Of a stretch of DNA of 52,817 nt, positions 14,949-22,364 are shown piece by piece. Each line of letters begins with the position of its first letter. Positions within the stretch are counted from its first letter, which is position 1. The notes beneath the pieces are model-generated. The model was not told the DNA's origin, made no database searches, and saw nothing but the letters and a program-made list of their open reading frames with translations. A program made the position numbers and the translations under genes. Source of the DNA: Rubrivivax sp. (GTDB lineage Bacteria; Pseudomonadota; Gammaproteobacteria; Burkholderiales; Burkholderiaceae); NCBI GenBank assembly GCA_016790225.1, contig JAEUOZ010000057.1, positions 1 through 52,817 on the forward strand. The letters are read 5' to 3'.

Positions 14949-16439
14949 ATGAGTCGGCGCCAGCCAAAGCCCACCCCCGCCCAGCCCAGCCTGCCCGCAG
15001 AGCCGATGCCCTTGGCCCTGGAACGGGTGCTGCTGGCCGCCACCGATCTGGCCCTGTCGATCGACGCCCACGGACGCATCGTCCACGTGCTGGCGCGCGA
15101 TGCCACGCTGGCGCAGCGCCTGAAGGCCAGCTGGCCCGGGCGATCGATGAGCGACACCGTCACGCCCGAGAGCCAGGGCAAGGTCGACATGCTGCTGAAG
15201 CCCGTGGAGGGATCGGCTGCGGCGCCTTCGCGCCACGTCAACCACCTGCTGCCCGACGGCACCGAACTGCCGGTGCAGTACACCCCGACACGCTTTCCCT
15301 CGGCCGGCCTGGGCGATGGCCCGGCGCTGCTGCTGGCAGGGCGCGATCTGCGCAGCCAGATGGAGATGCAGCGGCGCGTGGTGGAGGTGCAGCAGGCCTC
15401 GGAACGTGACCACTGGCGGCTGCGGGAAACGCAGACGCGCTACCTGAGCATCTTCCAGACCTCTGCGGAAGCCACGCTCGTGGCCGAAGGCGCCACGCTG
15501 CGCATCCAGGAGATCAACCCCGCCGCCCAGGCGCTGCTGGATCCTTCGCGCGCGCGGCGCAACCGGCTGCAGGGCCTGCCGCTGGCCTCGCTCTTCACGC
15601 CCGAAAGCAGCGAAGCGCTGGCCGAGGCGGCTTCGGCCACGCTGAGCCACGGCCGGCACGAGCGGCTGCAGCTGGCCCTGGCCGAGCAGCGCGGCACGGT
15701 GCAGGTCAACATGACCTCCTACCGACATGAAGATGCGCTGATCGTGCTGGTGCGCCTGATGCCGCTGCGCGCAGCCGGTGGTGCTGCTGCGGCGGCGGCA
15801 GGCGCGGCGCCGCAGGCGGCGGAATCCGAAGCAGGCGATGTCTGGGCCCGGCAGTACATCACGCAGGCCGGCGACGCGCTGGTCTTCACCGACGTGCAGG
15901 GCCGCGTGACGCTGGCCAATCGCGCCTTCGTGCGGCTGGCTCAACTCAGCAGCGAGCGCCAGGCCGAAGGCGAGCCGCTGGACCGCTGGCTGGGCCGCCC
16001 GGGGGTCGAGCTTCAGGTGCTGCTGGCGCACCTGCGTGAAGGGCGCAGCCCGGGCCTGATGGCCACCGAGCTCAATGGCGAACTGGGCACGCAGTCACCG
16101 GTGGAGGTGGCGGCCACGGCGCTCGATGGCCGTGGCGACACGCGTCTGGCTTTCAGCATCCGTGATATCGGCCGGCGCCTGGCGCCCGGCGAAGAAGCGC
16201 TGTCGCGCGTGCCCGGCTCCGTCAAGCAGCTCAGCGAACTGATCGGCCGCGTGCCGCTGAAGCAGATCGTCAGCGAGACCAGCGATCTGATCGAGAAGCT
16301 GTCGATCGAGGCTGCGTTGCAGATGACGCGCGACAACCGCGCGCTGGCTGCGCAGATGCTGGGCCTGTCGCGCCAGAGCCTGTATGTGAAGCTGCGCCGA
16401 TTCGGCATGGGCGGCCTGGGCGGCGAGGACGAAGACTGA
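14949..16439 (+). CDS. ppsR: Photosynthesis repressor PpsR/CrtJ (cysteine-free)
   Basis: 496 residues. Domains in order: N-terminal PAS (about 25-125, LLAATDLALSIDAHGRIVHV), Q-linker helix (about 130-155), PAS1 (about 157-255), Ala-rich linker, PAS2 (about 285-390, DALVFTDVQGRVTLANRAF), and a C-terminal FIS-type helix-turn-helix (DNRALAAQMLGLSRQSLYVK). PpsR represses bch, crt and puc genes at high oxygen by binding TGT-N12-ACA. The protein contains no cysteine, so the intramolecular disulfide described for Rhodobacter PpsR/CrtJ cannot form. The ATG at 14949 has an AGAGAGGGG site; an ATG at 14886 in frame lacks one. It lies 210 nt after ppaA, on the same strand. Confidence 0.95.
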   Translation: MSRRQPKPTPAQPSLPAEPMPLALERVLLAATDLALSIDAHGRIVHVLARDATLAQRLKASWPGRSMSDTVTPESQGKVDMLLKPVEGSAAAPSRHVNHLLPDGTELPVQYTPTRFPSAGLGDGPALLLAGRDLRSQMEMQRRVVEVQQASERDHWRLRETQTRYLSIFQTSAEATLVAEGATLRIQEINPAAQALLDPSRARRNRLQGLPLASLFTPESSEALAEAASATLSHGRHERLQLALAEQRGTVQVNMTSYRHEDALIVLVRLMPLRAAGGAAAAAAGAAPQAAESEAGDVWARQYITQAGDALVFTDVQGRVTLANRAFVRLAQLSSERQAEGEPLDRWLGRPGVELQVLLAHLREGRSPGLMATELNGELGTQSPVEVAATALDGRGDTRLAFSIRDIGRRLAPGEEALSRVPGSVKQLSELIGRVPLKQIVSETSDLIEKLSIEAALQMTRDNRALAAQMLGLSRQSLYVKLRRFGMGGLGGEDED

Positions 16440-16455
16440 CCCGACTGCTCTGAAG

Positions 16456-16496
16456 TGTAAATCTGGGTTGACGCATCAACGCGTCAGGTGCACCAT
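16456..16496 (+). promoter_or_regulatory. bchG promoter with PpsR-type operator
   Basis: TGT-N12-ACG at 16456-16473 (one mismatch to TGT-N12-ACA) ends in TTGACG (16468-16473), a good -35. A 17-bp spacer leads to CACCAT (16491-16496), a weak -10. The predicted start of transcription, near 16503, coincides with the bchG ATG. Confidence 0.55.
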
Positions 16497-16502
16497 GCAC
16501 TT

Positions 16503-17402
16503 ATGGTGCTGCCCGCTTTCTCGGCCGTGGCCGAACTCCTCAAGCCGATCACCTGGTTTCCGCCGATGTGGGCCTTTGCCTGCGGCGCGGTGGCCTCGGG
16601 TGCTTCCCTGGACGGCCGGCTGGGTCTGCTGGCCGGCGGCGTGGTGCTCGCCGGACCGCTGGTCTGCGCCACCAGCCAGGCGGTGAACGACTGGTTCGAT
16701 CGCGAGGTCGACGCGATCAACGAGCCGCACCGCCCCATCCCCTCGGGCCGCATGCCGGGCCGCTGGGGGCTCTACGTGGCCATCGCCTGGACTGTGCTGT
16801 CTCTGGGCGTGGCGAGCCTGTTCGGTGCCTGGGTGCTGGCTGCCGCCGTCTTCGGCCTGGGCCTGGCCTGGGCCTACAGCGCGCCGCCGCTGCGCCTGAA
16901 GCGCAACGGCTGGTGGGGCAATGCGGCCTGCGGCCTGTGCTACGAAGGCCTGGCCTGGGTGACCGGGGCCGCCGTGATGGCGGGCGGCGCGCCCACGCTG
17001 CCGTCCTTGATCCTCGCCGCCCTCTACAGCGCCGGGGCCCACGGCATCATGACGCTCAACGACTTCAAGTCGATCGAGGGCGATCGCCGCATGGGCATCG
17101 CCTCGCTGCCGGTGCAGCTGGGCCCGCGGCGGGCGGCGCTGGCCGCCAGCGCCACGATGGCCTTGTCGCAGCTGGCCGTGATCGCGCTGCTCGTCGAATG
17201 GCAGCGGCCCTGGCACGCGCTCGCAATCGGGCTGCTGCTGGCGGTGCAGCTGCTGATGATGCGCCGCTTCGTCGCCGCCCCGCGCGAAAAGGCGCTGTGG
17301 TTCAGCGGCCTGGGCGTCCCGCTGTTCGTGCTGGGCATGCTGGTGTCGGCCTTTGCGCTGCGCGGCATGGCAGCGCTGCCCGTGATGGGAGGACAAGGAT
17401 GA
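16503..17402 (+). CDS. bchG: Bacteriochlorophyll a synthase (prenyltransferase)
   Basis: Esterifies bacteriochlorophyllide a with geranylgeranyl or phytyl diphosphate. It is a UbiA-superfamily membrane protein with about nine helices. The diphosphate-binding motif NDWFDREVDAINEPHRPIPSG lies near residue 60, and the second acidic motif is GIMTLNDFKSIEGDR. KPITWFPPMWAFACG is the typical N-terminal helix. The frame extends to GTG 16488, but that lies between the -35 and -10 of the putative promoter, so ATG 16503 is preferred (299 residues). Neither start has a Shine-Dalgarno. The stop overlaps the next start (ATGA, 17399-17402). Confidence 0.95.
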   Translation: MVLPAFSAVAELLKPITWFPPMWAFACGAVASGASLDGRLGLLAGGVVLAGPLVCATSQAVNDWFDREVDAINEPHRPIPSGRMPGRWGLYVAIAWTVLSLGVASLFGAWVLAAAVFGLGLAWAYSAPPLRLKRNGWWGNAACGLCYEGLAWVTGAAVMAGGAPTLPSLILAALYSAGAHGIMTLNDFKSIEGDRRMGIASLPVQLGPRRAALAASATMALSQLAVIALLVEWQRPWHALAIGLLLAVQLLMMRRFVAAPREKALWFSGLGVPLFVLGMLVSAFALRGMAALPVMGGQG

Positions 17403-18784
17403 GCGCGTCACTCGGTCTGTCCTGGGCAGGGATCGCCCGCCTGGGCCTGGTGCAGGCGATGCTGGGCGCCGTGGTGGTGCTGACCACCTCCACGCTGAAC
17501 CGCGTCATGGTGGTGGAGCTGGCACTGCCGGCCCTGCTGCCGGGCCTGCTGGTGGCCTGGCACCACGCGGTGCAGCTGACGCGCCCGCACATGGGTTTTG
17601 GCGCCGATGTGGCGCGCCGGCGCACACCGTGGATCGTGGGCGGCATGATCATCCTCGCGCTGGGCGGCTGGCTGGGCGCGGTCGCCACGGCGACGCTGGC
17701 CACGCAGGCCGGCCTCGGTCTGGCGCTCGCGGTGCTGGCCTTCACGCTGGTGGGGCTGGGCGTCAGCGCCGCGGGCACTTCGCTGCTGACCCTGCTGGCC
17801 AAGAGCGTGGCGCCGGAGCGCCGCGCGGCGGCCGCCGCCACCGTGTGGGTGATGATGATCATCGGCTTTGCGGTCACGGCCGGCGTCGCGGGCAAGCTGC
17901 TGGATCCTTTCTCGGCCGGGCGCCTGATGATGGTCTCCGGCGGGGTCTCGGTGATCGCGGTCCTGGTGACGCTGCTTGCGCTGCTGGGGCTGGAGCGCCG
18001 CGCCGTGCTGGCGCACGAGATCGATGCGCGCCGCGCCACCGAAGAGCCGATGACGGCTTCGCGCTTCCGCGCCGCGCTGGCCGAGGTCTGGAGCGAGCCC
18101 GAGGCGCGCCGCTTCACGATCTTCGTCTTCGTCTCGATGATCGCCTACAGCGCACAGGATCTGATCCTGGAGCCCTTTGCCGGCGTGATGTTCGGCTATT
18201 CACCCGGTGAATCGACCCAGCTGTCCGGTGTGCAGCACGGCGGCACGCTCGCCGGCATGCTGCTGGCGTCGCTGGCCGGACGGCGGCTCGGTGGCTTCAG
18301 CTTCGGCTCTCTGCGAGCCTGGATCGTGTGGGGTTGCCTGGCCAGCGCGCTGTGCCTGGCCGGCCTGGTGGTGGCCGGCCTCGGCGCCGCGCCGAACTGG
18401 CCGCTGCGCGCCAACGTCTTTGCCATGGGCGTGGCCAATGGCGTTTTCTCGATCGCTGCCATCGGCTCCATGATGGCCCTGGCCGGCCAAGGCCGAGGCC
18501 AGCGCGAAGGCACCCGCATGGGCCTGTGGGGCGCAGCGCAGGCCATCGGCTTTGCGGCCGGCGGCGTCGCGGGCACGGCGCTCAACGATCTCGCGCGCTG
18601 GCTGCTGGGCACCCCCGGCCCGGCCTACGCCAGCGTCTTTGCCATCGAGGCGCTGATGTTCGTGGCGGCCGCGCTGCTCGCCCGCCATCTGGCGCTGGGC
18701 GGCCGCCCGGCTGCCAAGACGTCAGGCCCCTGCGGCGCCGCTTCCCCCACGCCGCTGACCCTCGCCCGGGAGAACCACACATGA
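17399..18784 (+). CDS. PucC/BCH-family MFS transporter between bchG and bchP (ORF427-like)
   Basis: 461 residues with about 12 predicted membrane helices. RLGLVQAMLGAVVVLTTSTL near the N-terminus and SMIAYSAQDLILEPFAGVMF in the middle are family signatures shared with LhaA and PucC. In purple bacteria a gene of this type lies between bchG and bchP (orf427/bch2) and is thought to handle bacteriochlorophyll or antenna assembly; its exact role is not settled. ATG 17399 overlaps the bchG stop and has GGGAGGACAAGG before it. The stop overlaps the bchP start (ATGA, 18781-18784), so bchG, this gene and bchP are translationally coupled. Confidence 0.9.
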   Translation: MSASLGLSWAGIARLGLVQAMLGAVVVLTTSTLNRVMVVELALPALLPGLLVAWHHAVQLTRPHMGFGADVARRRTPWIVGGMIILALGGWLGAVATATLATQAGLGLALAVLAFTLVGLGVSAAGTSLLTLLAKSVAPERRAAAAATVWVMMIIGFAVTAGVAGKLLDPFSAGRLMMVSGGVSVIAVLVTLLALLGLERRAVLAHEIDARRATEEPMTASRFRAALAEVWSEPEARRFTIFVFVSMIAYSAQDLILEPFAGVMFGYSPGESTQLSGVQHGGTLAGMLLASLAGRRLGGFSFGSLRAWIVWGCLASALCLAGLVVAGLGAAPNWPLRANVFAMGVANGVFSIAAIGSMMALAGQGRGQREGTRMGLWGAAQAIGFAAGGVAGTALNDLARWLLGTPGPAYASVFAIEALMFVAAALLARHLALGGRPAAKTSGPCGAASPTPLTLARENHT

Positions 18785-19992
18785 ACCACACCACACCCAC
18801 CTTCGATGTCATCGTCGTCGGAGGCGGCCCCTCCGGCGCCACGGCGGCGCACGAGCTGGCCGAGCAGGGCCACTCGGTGCTGTTGCTGGACCGTGCGGGC
18901 CGCATCAAGCCCTGCGGCGGCGCGGTGCCGCCGCGGCTGATTGCCGACTTCCGCATCCCGGCGCACCTGCTGGTGGCGCGGGCCACCAGCGCCCGCATGG
19001 TCGCGCCCAGCGGCACCGCGGTGGACATCCCGATCGAAGGCGGCTTTGTCGGCATGGTCGACCGCGAGGTCTTCGACGAATGGCTGCGCCAGCGGGCCGC
19101 CGAGGCCGGCGCGCTGCGCCGCACGGGCCGCTTCGAGCGCATCGAACGCGACGACGACGGCACGGCCGTGGTCCATTGGGTGGTCGAGGGCGACGACGCC
19201 GCACCGGGCATCCACCAGGCCCACGCCCGGGCCCGCTGCGTCATCGGCGCGGACGGCGCGCGCAGCGCCGTGGCCCACCAGAACATCGCCGGCTGGGACC
19301 GCGGCCGCTTCGTCTTTGCCTACCACGAGATCGTGGAGCGGCCGGCCCAGCCGCCCGCTGGCTACGACCCCGGCCGCTGCGACGTGGTCTACAACGGCAA
19401 GCTGTCGCCGGATTTCTACGGTTGGGTATTTCCGCATGGCCCCACGCTGTCCATCGGCACCGGCAGCGCAGACAAGGGCTTTTCGCTGCGCAACGCCACT
19501 GCGGCCCTGCGCGGCATGGCTGGCCTGGGCGAGGCCCGCACCGTGCGCCGCGAGGGCGCGCCGATCCCGCTGAAGCCGCTGCCGCGCTGGGACAACGGCC
19601 GTGACGTGGTGCTGGTGGGAGACGCAGCCGGCGTGGTGGCCCCGGCCTCCGGCGAGGGCATCTACTACGCCATGGCCAGCGCGCGCATGGCCGCCGCGGC
19701 GGTGCACCGCGTGCTGCAGACGGGCGATGCGCGCCACCTGGCCGGCGTGCGCAAGGCCTTCATGAAAGAGCACGGTCGTGTCTTCTGGGTGCTGGGCATC
19801 ATGCAGCGCTTCTGGTACGTGAACGACCGGCGGCGCGAACGCTTCGTGTCCATCTGCCGCGACAAGGACGTTCAGCAGCTGACTTTCGACGCCTACATGC
19901 ACAAGCGCCTGGTTCGCAAGCGGCCGATGGCTCACGTCCGCATCTTCTTCAAGGATGTCGCTCACCTGCTGGGCCTGGCCCGCGTGGGCTGA
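18781..19992 (+). CDS. bchP: Geranylgeranyl (bacterio)chlorophyll reductase
   Basis: 403 residues. A FAD-dependent reductase that saturates the geranylgeranyl tail of bacteriochlorophyll to phytyl. The Rossmann FAD motif VIVVGGGPSGATAAHEL is at about 10-26, with LLLDRAGRIKPCGGAVPP directly after, the chlorophyll-reductase signature. The second FAD site is VLVGDAAGVVAPASGEGIYY. The C-terminal region includes the FKDVAHLLGLARVG end. It is coupled to the preceding transporter by ATGA and to tspO by TGATG. Confidence 0.95.
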   Translation: MNHTTPTFDVIVVGGGPSGATAAHELAEQGHSVLLLDRAGRIKPCGGAVPPRLIADFRIPAHLLVARATSARMVAPSGTAVDIPIEGGFVGMVDREVFDEWLRQRAAEAGALRRTGRFERIERDDDGTAVVHWVVEGDDAAPGIHQAHARARCVIGADGARSAVAHQNIAGWDRGRFVFAYHEIVERPAQPPAGYDPGRCDVVYNGKLSPDFYGWVFPHGPTLSIGTGSADKGFSLRNATAALRGMAGLGEARTVRREGAPIPLKPLPRWDNGRDVVLVGDAAGVVAPASGEGIYYAMASARMAAAAVHRVLQTGDARHLAGVRKAFMKEHGRVFWVLGIMQRFWYVNDRRRERFVSICRDKDVQQLTFDAYMHKRLVRKRPMAHVRIFFKDVAHLLGLARVG

Positions 19993-20495
19993 TGGAATCC
20001 GGCAAGCCCCAGAGCAGGCGGGAAACCTGGCGTGTGCCCGTTCTCTGTGCGGGAGCCGCTGCGCTGCTGGTGGCCGTGCTCGGCGGTCTGGCCACGCAGA
20101 TCGGCCCCTGGTATCTGTCCTTGCGGCAGCCCGCCTGGAAGCCATCAGATCTCTGGTTCGGCCCGGCGTGGACCATGATCTATTCGCTCATCGCCGCTTC
20201 GGCCGCCCGCGCGTGGGTGCGGGCGCCGCACCGAACGCAGCGCCTGCGCGTCGTCATCGCCTATGGGTTCAACGGTTTGCTGAACGTGGCCTGGAGCGTG
20301 CTGTTCTTCTCGCTGCGACGGCCCGATTGGGCCCTGGCGCAGGTCGTCCTGCTGTGGCTGTCCATCGCCGCGCTGGCCTGGTGGAGCGCGCAGCTGGACC
20401 GCTGGGCCGGGCTGCTGCTGCTGCCCTATCTGGCCTGGGTGAGCTTCGCGGCGGCGCTGAATGCGGCCGTGGTGCAGCTCAACGGGCCGTTCTGA
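19992..20495 (+). CDS. tspO: TspO/MBR-family tryptophan-rich sensory protein
   Basis: 167 residues with five predicted membrane helices and many tryptophans. Characteristic stretches are WYLSLRQPAWKPSDLWFGPAWTM-like (about 39-60) and GLLNVAWSVLFFSLRRPDWA. TspO binds porphyrins and tetrapyrrole intermediates, and in Rhodobacter it modulates photosynthesis gene expression in response to oxygen. The start overlaps the bchP stop, so it is read with the pigment genes. It is followed 14 nt later by a PpsR-like regulator gene. Confidence 0.93.
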   Translation: MESGKPQSRRETWRVPVLCAGAAALLVAVLGGLATQIGPWYLSLRQPAWKPSDLWFGPAWTMIYSLIAASAARAWVRAPHRTQRLRVVIAYGFNGLLNVAWSVLFFSLRRPDWALAQVVLLWLSIAALAWWSAQLDRWAGLLLLPYLAWVSFAAALNAAVVQLNGPF

Positions 20496-20509
20496 GCGTG
20501 CATGCCCTC

Positions 20510-21298
20510 ATGAGCTCCAACGATTCGCCTCAGGCTCCCGACGCGGCGCGTGAGATGGACATCCTGGCCGCCTGGGCGCCCGAGCTCGCGGAGACCTTCG
20601 CCTCGCTGGCCTGCGACGTGGCGCTGGTGCTCAGCACCGGCGGGATGGTGCTCAAGCGCGCCGCCACACCGAGCTACGACAAGGACACGGCACATTGGCA
20701 GGGGATTGCCTGGATCGACACCGCCACGCCGGACAGCCGGCGCAAGGTGCAGGCCTTGCTGGACGAGGTCACGCAGCAGGGACGCTCGGGCCGGCACGAG
20801 ATCAACCACCACGGCATCGGCACGATCCCGCTGGCCTGGCGTGCGGCCCGGCTGGGCCGCGATGGCCCGATCCTGGCCGTGGCCCACGATCTGCGGGCCC
20901 AGGCCGAGATGCAGCAGCGCTTTCTGGCCGCCCAGGAGGCGCTGGAACGCAGCTACTGGAACGCCCAGCGCCAGCAGTTCCAGGAAGGCGACGGACCGCC
21001 GCTGATGACGGCCGATGAACGGCACAAGCTGGGCCTGGAACGCGCCGCCCACCTCGACGACCCGGGCGGCGACGGCGCCGATGCCTTGAAGCTGGCACTG
21101 GACCGACTGCACGAACGCATCGGCCGCGACAGCCTGCAGGGGCTGCTGCGCGACGCGCGCCGGCTGGCCGAGCAGCAGTTCCTGCGCCGCGCGCTGCAGC
21201 GGGCCGGCAGCCTGGATGCGCTGGCGCGCTCTCTGGGCGTGAGCCGCCGCGCGCTGCTGCGACGCGGCGGCCAGGCGCTGCGCCGGCCCCCTCCCTGA
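20510..21298 (+). CDS. Short PpsR-like regulator (single PAS plus helix-turn-helix)
   Basis: 262 residues. Residues about 27-150 resemble the N-terminal PAS and Q-linker of PpsR: GPILAVAHDLRAQAEMQQRF aligns with GPALLLAGRDLRSQMEMQRR of the PpsR at 14949, followed in both by an E-R-x-x-W helix. The two later PAS domains of PpsR are absent. A helical linker joins to a C-terminal helix-turn-helix (AGSLDALARSLGVSRRALLR). There is a single cysteine, C35. The ATG at 20510 is used because an ATG at 20502 is followed at once by a stop; no strong ribosome site is seen. The gene lies in the bchG-bchO operon, so it would itself be under the bchG promoter. Function is inferred: a paralogue that may compete with or heterodimerise with PpsR. 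Confidence 0.75.
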   Translation: MSSNDSPQAPDAAREMDILAAWAPELAETFASLACDVALVLSTGGMVLKRAATPSYDKDTAHWQGIAWIDTATPDSRRKVQALLDEVTQQGRSGRHEINHHGIGTIPLAWRAARLGRDGPILAVAHDLRAQAEMQQRFLAAQEALERSYWNAQRQQFQEGDGPPLMTADERHKLGLERAAHLDDPGGDGADALKLALDRLHERIGRDSLQGLLRDARRLAEQQFLRRALQRAGSLDALARSLGVSRRALLRRGGQALRRPPP

Positions 21299-21332
21299 AC
21301 CCGCGACGCGCCGTCTGCGCGATCATCGTCCC

Positions 21333-22364
21333 ATGTCCAGAACGCCTTTTCCCTTCAGCGCCATCGTCGCCCAGGAAGAACTCAAGCTCGCGCTGACGCT
21401 GTGCGCCATCGATCCCGGCATCGGTGGCGTGCTCGCCTTCGGTGACCGTGGCACCGGCAAGTCCACCGCGGTGCGCGCCTTGGCGGCCTTGCTGCCGCCC
21501 ATGACCGTGATCGACGGCTGCAGCTATGGCTGCGATCCGAAGGCGCGCAGCAGCTGGTGCAGCGATTGCCGCACCCGCCTGGCCAAGGCACGGCGCATCG
21601 CCACGCGCGAGGTACCGGTGCCGGTGGTCGATCTGCCCTTGGGCGCGACCGAAGACCGCGTGGTCGGTTCGCTGGATCTGGAGCGTGCGCTGTCGCAGGG
21701 TGTGAAGGCCTTCGAGCCCGGACTGCTGGCGCGCGCCCACCGCGGCTTTCTGTACGTCGACGAGGTCAATCTGCTGGAGGACCACATCGTCGATCTGCTG
21801 ATCGACGTCGCGGCCTCGGGTGAAAACGTGGTGGAGCGTGAAGGGCTTTCGGTGCGCCACCCCGCGCGCTTCGTGCTGGTGGGCAGCGGCAACCCCGAAG
21901 AGGGCGAGTTGCGTCCGCAGATGATGGATCGCTTCGGCCTGGCGGTGGACGTGCGCACGCCCAGCGATCTGAAGACACGCGTCGAGGTCGTCAAGCGGCG
22001 TGATGCCTACGAGCGCGAGCCCGAGGCCTTTGCCGAGACCTGGGCACCGGCGCAGGCGGCGCTGCAGCAGCGCATCAGCGAAGCGCGCGGCCGCCTGGGG
22101 CGTGTCGCGGTGCCCGATGCCGCGCTGGAGCGCGCCGCCACGCTGTGCATGGCGCTGGGCACCGATGGCCTGCGCGGCGAGCTCACGCTGGTACGCGCCG
22201 CGCGGGCCCGCGCGGCGCTGGAAGGTCACCCCCGCGTCGGCGACGCCGATCTGCGCTGCCTGGCCGGGCCGGCGCTGCGCCATCGCCTGCGGCGCAATCC
22301 GCTGGACGACAGCGATGCCTCGGTGCGCGTGGCGCGCGTGGTCGAAGAACAGTTCGGGCCGTGA
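21333..22364 (+). CDS. bchI: Magnesium chelatase ATPase subunit I
   Basis: 343 residues, AAA+ ATPase that drives Mg insertion by BchH together with BchD. FSAIVAQEELKLALTLCAID opens the domain. Walker A GDRGTGKST is at 37-45, Walker B is GFLYVDEVNLLEDHIVDLLI, and VLVGSGNPEEGELRPQMMDRFGLAVDV is the sensor/arginine-finger region of Mg-chelatase I subunits. The stop overlaps the bchD GTG start by 4 nt. The family is unmistakable and the length is normal. Confidence 0.97.
   Translation: MSRTPFPFSAIVAQEELKLALTLCAIDPGIGGVLAFGDRGTGKSTAVRALAALLPPMTVIDGCSYGCDPKARSSWCSDCRTRLAKARRIATREVPVPVVDLPLGATEDRVVGSLDLERALSQGVKAFEPGLLARAHRGFLYVDEVNLLEDHIVDLLIDVAASGENVVEREGLSVRHPARFVLVGSGNPEEGELRPQMMDRFGLAVDVRTPSDLKTRVEVVKRRDAYEREPEAFAETWAPAQAALQQRISEARGRLGRVAVPDAALERAATLCMALGTDGLRGELTLVRAARARAALEGHPRVGDADLRCLAGPALRHRLRRNPLDDSDASVRVARVVEEQFGP

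Noticed and set aside
16568..17398. Long 5' extension of the PucC-family gene
   Set aside because: It is out of frame over bchG and lacks similarity; the ATGA overlap at 17399 with GGGAGGACAAGG is clearly the start.
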